A stretch of 64,000 nucleotides of DNA. Origin: Geosiphon pyriformis. Taxonomy: Eukaryota > Glomeromycota > Glomeromycetes > Archaeosporales > Geosiphonaceae. The stretch covers positions 880,423-944,422 of the forward strand of contig JAAOMT010000523.1 in assembly GCA_016748015.1 (NCBI GenBank), read 5' to 3'. The notes beneath the pieces are model-generated. The model did not search any database. It was not told the DNA's origin and worked only from the letters and a program-made list of their open reading frames with translations. The position numbers and the translations under genes were made by a program. Positions 11,492 through 22,950 of this stretch are shown here, piece after piece (the stretch's first letter is position 1; the number at the start of each line of letters is the position of its first letter).

Positions 11492-12213
11492 ATGGCAGCT
11501 CTGCGTCCCTCCACCGGTCCTGCTGCTGGTGGTCCTAGCAACCCCCATAGCCGAAATAACCCTCCTCACCGAAACAACCCTGTCGTGTCAGCAGACCCAG
11601 ACCACTCAACAGAAGAGAATCCAGCCGATTTAATTGAGATTGTAACTCTCTTCATGTTGGAATGAAATATACAAAGACTTTTCAGACCTTAACTTTGTCT
11701 TTTCTAACTGGTTTAGATTCTTGGTCCAAATAAAGATATGCGGAACATCACTTTCATCATGAAAGATGAAGATCATACACTAGGAAACGCGCTTCGTTAT
11801 ATTATCATGAAAAAGTGAAGACACAAGAAATGGGTTCGTTTATTTATAATGTTCGGAATTCAATTTTTTACAATGGTTTTGTTGGTACAGTCCCGAAGTC
11901 GAATACTGTGGCTATTCTATTCCACACCCCTCCGAAGCGAAACTCAATATACGAATCCAAACAAAAAGTAAGCAATTTGTAAAAGGAGAAGAAGTTATAT
12001 TCAATGGCGATTTCTCGATTTGATTTTCAATCTTAATTGTGGCTTCAAAAGTCACTGATGCTGAATTTTTTGATAGAAACGACAGACGCGGTGGAGGCCC
12101 TGAAAAAAGGGCTAAACGATTTAACCAATGTATGTGACCATGTTTATGCCCAATTTGTCGATGAAATAGCTGGCGGTCGATACGAGTACGACCCGGAAGC
12201 TAAATGGCCTTAA
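11492..12213 (+). CDS. RPC19: DNA-directed RNA polymerases I and III subunit AC19 (four exons)
   Basis: Exons 11492-11641, 11717-11814, 11891-11967 and 12077-12213 join in phase with GT-AG introns to a 153-residue protein. AC19 pairs with AC40 as the alpha-like heterodimer that starts assembly of RNA polymerases I and III in the nucleus. The core carries the family hallmarks [16 protein letters not shown] and [21 protein letters not shown] (alpha N-terminal dimerisation fold). The N-terminal 45 residues are Pro/Asn-rich and poorly conserved, as is usual. Size fits yeast and animal AC19 (130-145 residues plus the tail). The third splice (after IQTK) could shift by a residue. AATAAA lies just after the stop. 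Confidence 0.93.
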
Positions 12214-12432
12214 ATAAAGGGTGGTAAGGGTCTTTGCGGATGCATTAATTATAGCAAAAAAAAAACATTAGCCAGATTGATGCTTTAGATTCTTGATGAA
12301 ATTAAAAGGGGGTCAAGAAATGTTGGGTATTAGGAACGTGAGTGAGTATTTGGGTATTTAGAATCTAATTTCTTTATTATTTTTGAAAATATACAATATA
12401 AAGAGAGAAAATTATCTCTGCCCACTCATGCC

Positions 12433-12630
12433 TCAGACTTCTTCCCCGAGGTTGGCCAACAGTATTTCTTTATTTTCGTCTTTGATGAATGTTTTGATGT
12501 AAATTATAGATATAATGAATAAATAAAAACCAGTATTAGTCATTTCACAATTAAATAGGGATAAGGTCCCGATCAATAAGTAGATTGTGGCGCGTGGGAT
12601 GTAGAATTTGGTGAATGAATGTGAAATATA
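12433..12630 (-). CDS. Possible last exon of a small multi-pass membrane protein
   Basis: A 65-codon open frame with no ATG at its upstream end reads RATIYLLIGTLSLFN, then GFYLFIISIIYIKTF, then a charged tail ENKEILLANLGEEV before TGA: two plausible membrane helices and a hydrophilic C-terminus. Further upstream on the same strand (about 12690-12776) another frame encodes LVICLVEVEEF-like hydrophobic sequence that could be an earlier exon. The pattern faintly resembles Tvp15/COPI-associated Golgi proteins, but I could not find a splice that joins the parts in phase, so this may be a real gene mis-joined by me or a decayed one. Confidence 0.3.
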   Translation of the reverse strand, partial: YISHSFTKFYIPRATIYLLIGTLSLFNCEMTNTGFYLFIISIIYIKTFIKDENKEILLANLGEEV

Positions 12631-13132
12631 TTAGAGCGAGAATTAGTAAAACTAAAGGAGTTTATAAGGTGCTAAAAATTTCGATCGCGTTCAACTGAAA
12701 ATCTTTCAGATAACAAAGTGAAAGTACGGAAATAAACTCTTCAACCTCCACCAAGCAAATCACCAAACTAAACGCGTTTTTATATGCCACAGATCATACG
12801 CGAATTGGGAATTCAAGAGCGAGGGCACCTTATGACATAGCAAAGGATATTCATTGCTTTGCATGGGAACTTTGTACCTTATAACATGTCTCCAAATTTA
12901 TTATACAAATTCTCGATTTTTTGATTAACTGAAGCATATCTATCTATACCCAATTTTCGGCTTTTCAATTTGACCGATATAGAAGGGTGATTTAAACCCG
13001 TTGGTTTAAATTAAGGCGATTTTTAAACGCCATCCTACCCGCAATATAAGACGGGGAAATCGAATATTTAAACAAGTACTCGGGATTGCAAAAATCTTTA
13101 TTCCTAGTTTTTTGGAGGTTCGAATTTTATCT
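12631..13132. other. Spacer with ACGCG-type motifs
   Basis: Mixed-composition sequence between the putative membrane-protein exon and the POLD4 3' end. It contains ACGCGT at 12772-12777 and further CGCG words near 12685 and 12798. It may contain upstream exons or the promoter of the minus-strand candidate. Nothing else is recognisable. Confidence 0.4.
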
Positions 13133-13890
13133 TTACACTCGTTGAAAAAAATGTGATTCTCGAATTTCAGGATCCGCATCAGCATTCGGAGCAACCAATA
13201 ACCGCTTGATCTCAAGGGATGGGTTCAAGGCGAATTTTTTAGCTCTCTCCCATCTCTCAAGGCGTGTAATTCCAATGCATGGACCGAAATCATAATCGAG
13301 ATCGAAAGCATGCAAAAGCTTCTTTTCTGGGGTGAGATCCTCATCATGGAAGGCTAAAATCAATTTTATTATACAGATTTCAAACAAATAAAAAATATAA
13401 GAATTCACAGCTATCTTTGATGACATACTTAATTTTGAGCTATTTTTAGGCTTGATCTTGTATTGCATAGCCTCATCGAAATTATCATTTTCTTCAGGTT
13501 TCGTGACTTCATCATTGTTCTAAAAATTAAGAAAAAATTATTTTGTTTGATTATATAATTTTTAAAAGTTTCTTGATCATCAATTTCGAGCTTACTTCCT
13601 AATTTCATTCGGAATACCTTACTAACTTCTAATTCAGTTTCAGAGTCGTCTGTTTCGTTAAGATCCAAAGCTTTAAAAACTGTCTCTTCATTGTCTTCAA
13701 ACTCGTTACTCGTTCTTAAAGCTGTCTGGGCGGTTCCATCGCGAGGATACTTTTGTTTTTGAGGTGATTTGGGACTGACGGTCTCACCCTCACGTTTTCC
13801 AATGGGGATCAGGTCAGTTATTTTTGATTGTAATAATTTAGAAGGTTGAAGTTTCTTTTGTGTCTGTGGAAGTGGTTTTTTGGGTGGCAT
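13133..13890 (-). CDS. POLD4: DNA polymerase delta subunit 4 (Cdm1/POLD4 family, three exons)
   Basis: Exons 13618-13890, 13429-13519 and 13133-13353 (read downwards) join in phase to 194 residues. This small accessory subunit stabilises DNA polymerase delta at replication forks. The C-terminal third holds the family signature LLHAFDLDYDFGPCIGITRLERWERAKKF (about residues 135-165). Near the N-terminus SKITDLIPIGKREG resembles the ITD..P..KRREG segment of animal POLD4, which contains the PCNA-binding motif. The middle is acidic and variable. Length is nearer fission yeast Cdm1 than the ~107-residue human protein. The first donor (GTATTC after ...EVSK) is weak; a stronger GTAAGC lies slightly downstream but breaks the phase. 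Confidence 0.88.
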
Positions 13891-14122
13891 TCTGTGACGA
13901 TTTTGAAGTTAGAGTGCGTGAAGGGCAAAGAAGGTATTTCAAGAGAAAACCGGTTCCTAAGTACAATATAAACAATACGTCACAGATAGATTATAAACTC
14001 AAGAGCCCCATGAAATCATCACTTGAAATTGTTTTGATCACAGATTTTAAAATTTTATGGTGAGCCCAAACTAAAATTTTCGTATTAAAATTACCCAGAT
14101 ATTATTTTCATGTTTTCAGTTT

Positions 14123-15040
14123 TTAAAAGAAAGGTTTCGCACATTTACGATATTCAATCGCTTTGGTTTTAGGACATTGCATCTCCTGCCAAGATACGGG
14201 GACCATTGTGATCCCTACAAAAAACATATTTAAATAAAGGTGTACAATATATAAAAAACGAGGCTGTTATTACCTGCCACACTTTGAGCATAAATAACGC
14301 CCAATTCATTTTTGGCCGTAGATAGATAATAAGAGCGAGAGTCTCCTAAAGAAATCTTTTTATGAGTCACGAGGACAATATTGAAATCCATATAATAAAG
14401 GATGAAGAGGGAATCAGGTTGAGGATACAACTTCAGCTCTTACAATATCTCCAGGTCGATATGAATCATAAATTTTTGTTTTGTCCTTTTCTGTAGCGCG
14501 GATATCTTGTATTCTATAACAAAATAAATTGGTCATGATGCTTGCCTTCAAATATGTCAATATTGAGTAAAAAATACCGAATAATCCCTTGAAAATCTTC
14601 TTTGCATGGTGACTGGCCGACAACCATAATGGAAACAACAGCCTCTTTAGGTGTTATTCGTATCACTTTTCCGGTTATCTTAAAATTATAAATAATCACA
14701 GTTATTCTATAAAGATCAGTTGAATAGAGGTATTAAAGGGAGACTTACAATGCTATTAACTTGTGGCACATCCCATCTTTGCTTCTCTCTTATCACACTC
14801 AATGTAGGCAACTATTGTTATCCCAAGAAATATGGTTTACAGGATTAAATAGAATGTACATTTCAGCTCTATACAATCACCTCTAAATAATTTCACCTTT
14901 CCATTTGAAGAAGCTTCTATTAATTTCTGTCCAACTAAACTAGCGTAAATATAGTTTCCACGAACATATGTACCAGGTCCTGAAATGAAGTCTTGTGCGA
15001 TGCCTATCCGCTGTCCCGGAGTTACCAATTGAGAAGTCAT
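14123..15040 (-). CDS. CSL4: RNA exosome cap subunit CSL4/EXOSC1 (six exons)
   Basis: Exons 14897-15040, 14749-14811, 14578-14678, 14429-14513, 14274-14355 and 14123-14214 (read downwards) join in phase to 188 residues, close to the ~195 of animal EXOSC1. CSL4 is one of three S1/zinc-ribbon cap proteins of the exosome, the 3'-5' RNA decay and processing complex of nucleus and cytoplasm. Visible parts are the N-terminal barrel (VTPGQRIGIAQDF, GTYVRGNYIYASLVG), the S1 domain (VTGKVIRIT-type start, GIIRIQDIRATEKDK, YRPGDIVRAEV, GDSRSYYLSTAKNELGVIYA) and a C-terminal zinc-ribbon-like end (MVPVSWQEMQCPKTK..EYRKCAKPF). All introns are GT-AG and 71-86 nt. It shares a 243-bp divergent promoter with the aminotransferase gene. 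Confidence 0.93.
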
Positions 15041-15283
15041 TTTTAAATTGAATATAGAAAGAAGCTCGAAATGATAGACAGAGGGGTAATTTAAAAAAAC
15101 TGTGAATGACTCATTTAAATCCAGTACCATATTCATCAATATTAGTTGATGGTTTATTACCTTATATAGAAATACTGATATTTTTCTCACGGTAAGTTGA
15201 TTGAATTCGATTACATATAATCAATAATTTATAAATCAGGACTAGTGCCTTCTCCGATAAATGAACATATTTGACTTTCTTCC
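15041..15283. promoter_or_regulatory. Divergent promoter between CSL4 and the aminotransferase
   Basis: The 243 bases separate two start codons on opposite strands, so both promoters must lie here or overlap the first exons. The sequence is AT-rich. I see no clear TATA box or known operator. Confidence 0.5.
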
Positions 15284-17318
<2,035 letters not shown>

Positions 17319-17565
17319 TTTTGTGGATTGCATTTAGGATTTATCGTTTAATTTATGTAATAATATTTAAACATCCTTTTTTACTGATCAAGAAATGATA
17401 GCTTTTGTTTTGAATTTCATGAAAATTATAGGCAAAAAGCCCTTTTTTTATTAAAATAAAATTTGCAATTGGTTTCTCCTCTGAAAATAAAATGTTCATC
17501 CAGGACCGGAGTATTGACGGCATTTGTGATCTTAGCAAGACACGAAGGTAATAAAATCAAAATTT
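17319..17565. other. Convergent intergenic region
   Basis: The 247 bases between two converging stop codons are AT-rich. They must hold both 3' ends; no separate gene is visible. Confidence 0.6.
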
Positions 17566-20500
17566 TTATATCCTGCCTCTTTTACCATATCGATCTTCGT
17601 GATATTCTTCTCTGTCTCGGGAGCGGCTCCTACGACGATATGTCCCTGGACTATCTCTATGCCTTTTTTTGTCTTGTCTATCCCTAGATCGGCTATGATG
17701 ATGACGATGATTTTCATGATGTTCATGATCATGTCGGTGACGAGTACTACTACTTTTCTTTCGCGATGATGATGAATGATAACTACTTCTCTTTCGAGAT
17801 CGCATACTCTTTTTAGCGTAACGATCTTTTGACGATGAATGTCCATGCCTTGAACGCAAAGGTCTCTCCTCTCTCTCTGGAGATCCGTGTCGATGATGGC
17901 GATGAGACCTACTGCTATCGCGACGTTTAGAAGATGAGTGGCGCCTTTTTTCAGGTGAAACAAAGGGTGAAGAGGGTCGTTCTTCAATTGGAGAAGGTCG
18001 AGATTCATGTTCATCTTCACTTGTTGAAGATTCGTCCTCTTCATTGATCGATACATCAACAACATCGACAGCATCCTCAACAGCAGATCTGTTGTCCTCG
18101 TGAACACTAGATAATGATCGTGGAGTTCTTGAGCGAGAACGACGTTCTCCGTTAGGAACCTCTTCTAATTGAGGTGATAAACTACGTCTATCATATTCCA
18201 ATTCTACAACGGTATTGCGTAATACAACATCCGGACTAGGTAATTGGCCTGAGGGGGACTTTCGGGTATCATCGTCATCCCTTTCAAGGCGAGGCGATGC
18301 AGACTGTGATCTAGTAGGCACTTTTTGAAGTTCTTGTTCTTTTGTTAAAGATATATTAATTATTTCTTGTGGAGTTTCATTTATAAAAACTCTTCTTTCG
18401 TCCTTTGATTCTTCGATTGGCTGAACACGGGTTTCTTCACGTCTTACAATAGGTGTTTCATGTGGAGCGTCTCTCCTGTCAACGAATTCACGTCTGTGAG
18501 ATCTAGAGTCATATAATGTTTCATGCTTTTCTTCCCTCCGGTGACCCATTGAATAACGCCTTTCATCTTTGGCGTATGAATCACGTTCTTGACTATAACT
18601 TTGACGTCTTGAATATGAGGGCAACTTACGCCTTTCATCAGGTGATTGTCCATATCTATTTGGGGAACGACTTTCATGATGACGTCGCGAAGAGCGATGG
18701 GAACGAATAGGACTTTTTCGAGACCTATCTTTGCTTCTACTTCTACTTTTGCTCCTATATCGATTTTTACTTCGGCTACGACTTCTACCACTAGGTCTTC
18801 TATCATCAATCACTTCGCCCCTAAACTCCCTTTCGCGCCTTTCATGATCAGATAAGCGAGAAGGAGATTTTTTATTATGAACCTCCTCTTTATCCGAAAG
18901 CCGTGAGGCAGACGATATGCGTCTAGGGATATCACGTCCAAAATCATCTACTAATCTGTCCTTTTCATATTTAACTTCACCTTCCCGGAAATCGCTTCTT
19001 TCTTGTCTACAAGTAATTTAATCTCGTGAGATATTGAACCCTGTTGAAATAAGGAAGGAATCCCATAGATTTTAAATAATTTCTACTAACCCTTCTCTGC
19101 CTTTTCTACGTCCTATTGATGATATGACACTGTCTTCTCTTCGTAATTCGCCTCCACGCCCAAATTCAAAAGGTGGACGATCGTTATGATATGTCCCACT
19201 ACCTCTTCCTCGACCACGACCTCGAACACGAAAATTTCCACGATAGTTACCACCGCCAACACTATTGCCCCTGAAGGGAGGCATTCCGCCATCACGGCCT
19301 CCCATCATGTTTCCGCCCAAATTACCAAAAGGCGTAAAATTATTCTGGTGATGTTGGGGGATTGGTGTATCCCAAAACTCACCATACATCGGTCTGAAAG
19401 TCGGCATGAACGGTAGGTGTGGGGGAAATTGGTCAGCTGGATAGAAACCCGAATCGAAGTAATTTTGGTCGTAAAAAGAAGGTCCATTCATCATATCCAT
19501 GTCCATGGAAGGATATCCTAAATATTAAGAATCCATAAAATGATCTCAATGAAAGGCAGAAAATAAAACTCATCCAATAAATAATGGTTGTTCTTACCAT
19601 CATCATACCAATACCCTTGATCTTGATCTTGATCATAACCAAATGTATTGTAGCTGTCATAATACTCAGCCCCAAATTGACCATATCCTTGGTGCGCGAC
19701 CGCGGGTGTATTGGGACCAAAAGGTTTACCGTTCGTGTTGTGCGAGAAGCCCTCATTTTGGTGATATTGCTGATGTAATGGAATTTCCTCATATTGCTGG
19801 TATTGGGATTTAGGAAATTGCGGTTGATGTGGCACGTTTTGGGACATTGCGCGTGGAGAGCCTTGATCTTGCATAGTATGTTCGGATGTTTCAGGAAGTT
19901 CAATCTTTGTCCGCCCAAAGGAAAATTTTGTGAGGCCATTCAGATTCATAATAGTTTTTACGCAAAAAAATCTCTTACCGCTGATGAATTGTCGTTAGAT
20001 GGCACTTTAGTTGCCGATTCAGGAAATTCAACTGATTGTTCCTGAACATTTTTGATAATTATGTTTTCCTCTTTCACTTCTTCCTGAATAACAGGTTCAA
20101 CCACAGTTACCCCCCTCTCGGCTTCATCCTTCAAGCCAGGAGTAGGGGGTATCTGATTTCTGCGACGCGCCCAATCTCTCAAATGATCCTCAACAGCTTC
20201 GCGCGATCTTTTATCAGGCATCAGTTCGTCCGGGACCAATTGATTCCCACAATTAGGGCATTTGAAGTGTTGCAGTCCTTGCTCAGGATTAATCAAGGCG
20301 TGACGAATACCTATATTTTAATATTATGAAGAGCCATTTTTCCCGACAATGTTAAATTAAAAGTGAAAGGGCAATATCTTTGTTAGTGGATATTGACCTA
20401 GAGTAAATCTTAATGGTAGGGTAAAAGGGAAATTTTAACAATTAAAATTGTCTTATTATGAGTTAGTTTGGAGGCTTAAGAAAAAACATGCAAGGCTATT

Positions 20501-22391
20501 ATCGAGTCAGATACTCTTGCACTATTATGCAAAACTTCAATAGCAAACCATGCTCTTTTCGCGACTCTGAGTGGATTCAACAATAGGCGTAAAACCCTGG
20601 ACATCATCTGGATCCAAAGACTTGACGAAGCGGGGAATCAAAAGTTGGGAATGATACAATTTCATTCAACTTACCTAACCTCTGGAGAGGTTAGCAAAGT
20701 TGTTAATCCAGAAATAATTCTATCTAAGGGAAGGGCAATTTTCTTTTCAAGGAAGTTTGAACGATAGTTTAAAGCTTCATACAAACTCGTTTAACTATCC
20801 CTCTGGTGATCCTTGAATCTCCCAAAAAATACAATAAAGAATATATTTATTGTGCAACGAATGTGTCGTAAGCACGAAAAATTAAATGCAAGTAAAATGG
20901 GGAAATTTTTTCCAAAAATAAAGAAATTTGATAAAACCCCTATTCTACCATTTCTACTTTGGCTATGACAAACATCTAAGAAATGCCGTCCTTGTGGACA
21001 ACAATAATGATACGTACATTCATCACAATAGGAGGCCTGACAACACGGTGTCGTTACGGCTTCTTTCAATAAGCCTGTACAAATTCGACACTGTAGCTCT
21101 TCTGGAATTGGAAGGGTGTCATGAAAAGCATCATTCGATGTCACATAGGATTTTTGTCGCTCATGGAATTTTTGCCATTCAGCGCTGTTAAGAATGAACA
21201 TTGAATTCAATTAATTTCAGATGAATATTGACTATATCCTAAATAATAAATAGAATATTTATACATACTCATTAGCTTGGGCAATAACTAAATTTCCGTC
21301 ATGAGTGACCAAAGCACCTTTCCCCACAGGAATTTGTTCCACTTTTTGCAAAAAAATTTTCGGAATACCAGTTGTCCGTTTGAGCTTCATCGTGTCGAAT
21401 GATCTATCTCCATTTGTTGGGCAAAATGAAATGTAATGCCCTAATTTGAATAAAGCTCACATTGATTAAAAATATTGTATTTCTTCACGTGAAAGGAAAA
21501 AATTTTGAGATTTACCTTTTTGGCCGCATCTAAAACAAACATAATTATCCGGTGGAGGTCTAGATTGTTGTGAGAGCGTTTGTAAGTTTGGCCTAACAGG
21601 AGGACGATTTTGATTGAATTTTCTAAACGGAGCTCTTACAAAGAAAAAAAGAAAAATGTGTAAAACAATATTGCTTCCCGAATTCTATTAATGGTGTGCA
21701 AAGAAAGCTTACGCGGCCATCTGTTCTTGAGTTTTCTCCCAAAACTCAGTTGTCTGCTGAAACATTGCTTTTATTTTGTCTTCCTCAGTTTGTTCCCCAT
21801 TATTATTTTGGACTCCGGTTGCAAGAGGAACTAATGATTCTGCTTGCTTTAATGGTTCGAAAGTTTTAGATATAGAGCTACGGTGGTAGAGAAGATCATT
21901 GAATAAAATGCGGTGAGAATAGAGCGACATCCAGAGGGTATTTACCCATTCATGACATTGTTGTTTCGTGCATTACTAGCAAAATTACGCTGTGGAGGTG
22001 GCCGAGATCCTTCTAAATAAAGATGAGCTGTTCCTTTTCCTGGCTTTGTTGGCACACGTTTTACTACTATGGGTGTGTTACGCGGTATTAATACGTTGTC
22101 ATCAACATAATCTAAATAGGTCAAAGAATGAGAAATTTTTAAATGGTTCTTACAAATCTTCAATATGGTTTGAAATTGGAAGGGCAATAGAAATTAGATC
22201 AAAGTTTGATAGATAGTATCCTTGCCTTCCCCAGATTCTGCATGAGAAACAACAATGTCGAAGTCATTCCCTTTCAATTTTTTTGCTGTTAGGATCTCTT
22301 TCTTGGCATCAAACACAGTTATTCCAAGCCCATCGAAAGTGAGATTATCAAAGTCTTTGGCACTCTTAAATTTATAATAAATCTGTGACAT
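17566..22391 (-). CDS. RBBP6: RBBP6/Mpe1-type E3 ubiquitin ligase and mRNA 3'-processing factor (ten exons)
   Basis: Exons 22226-22391, 21946-22111, 21713-21877, 21516-21634, 21269-21440, 21018-21184, 19979-20310, 19598-19904, 19091-19517 and 17566-19006 (read downwards) join in phase to 1,153 residues. The family (yeast Mpe1, human RBBP6, plant PQT3) sits in the nuclear cleavage/polyadenylation complex and has ubiquitin-ligase activity. Domains in order: N-terminal DWNN ubiquitin-like fold (YYKFKSAKDFDNLTFDG, IPRNTPIVVKRVP), CCHC zinc knuckle CFRCGQKGHYISFC near residue 200, U-box/RING (CRICTGLL, TTPCCQASYCDEC, CPNCGNQLVPDE) near 285-345, a Gln/Tyr/Gly-rich region with RGG-like RVRGRGRGRGSG, and a ~480-residue Arg/Ser-rich tail. 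The tail makes it longer than Mpe1 (441) and nearer animal RBBP6. Intron 1 is GC-AG and intron 6 is 707 nt, splitting the RING. Confidence 0.94.
20311..21017 (-). other. Unusually long intron 6 of the RBBP6 gene
   Basis: This 707-nt intron falls inside the codon for a Cys of the RING domain. The other eight introns of the gene are 68-114 nt. The sequence is of mixed composition and has no intact frame. It may carry an old insertion. Confidence 0.7.
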
Positions 22392-22950
22392 GCTCTACGA
22401 CGAATCCTCCAGGCTGAGACTTAACACAGTAGGGTCAGGTATAATGTTTAATTTATACGAAGGCAAATCAGGCCTGGGAAAAGCTGTTGCCCGAGAAGGC
22501 TTAGAAAAGATAATTGATATCGGATTAATTGAAAAAAACTTTAGGATGATTGCGTCATGCTACCAGCCTGAATAACCAGTTTAAACTTGATGTTTCACGT
22601 GATATTGAGAATCTACGTGCGTCATAACAGTTTTGTCTTATTATTAATACATTCTCCCAGTGATTATTTAAAGTATATGGGGCGTGCTGCAACAAAACCA
22701 TGTGACGTCGATTCACATTCACGCGTCACGCGTGTAATTCTTTTTCCCTCACCTACATTTACTCTGACCAGCATCTACCGATTGTTTGGTGGCAAAAGGC
22801 ACTCTGTTATAGAACAACCCCTTCAAGGTAGATATAACCTGCCGAGTCCTTGTTTTTCTTCGCGATTCTTTGCACCAGCCTCGATTTCTGCTAAGTTTCT
22901 TGGACAATAATTTTTTTCGTTTTGCATCTCAGTCTCGCCCAAAGTTAAGC
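22392..22950. promoter_or_regulatory. Divergent promoter with two adjacent ACGCGT boxes
   Basis: This 559-bp region lies between the RBBP6 start and the plus-strand orphan gene. ACGCGT occurs at 22721-22726 and again at 22728-22733, and a TGACGT (CRE-like) word is at 22703-22708. Tandem ACGCGT is the classical MCB arrangement. Plus frames at 22390-22575 and 22587-22910 look like chance frames. Confidence 0.45.

Noticed and set aside
17532-19949. Overlapping long frames on both strands across the RS-rich tail of RBBP6
   Set aside because: They are shadows of the Arg/Ser-rich and Gln-rich coding sequence; the chosen frame joins in phase to the DWNN, knuckle and RING exons.
22390-22910. Two plus-strand open frames upstream of the orphan gene
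   Set aside because: They overlap the RBBP6 start and divergent promoter, show no family similarity, and are as expected by chance.
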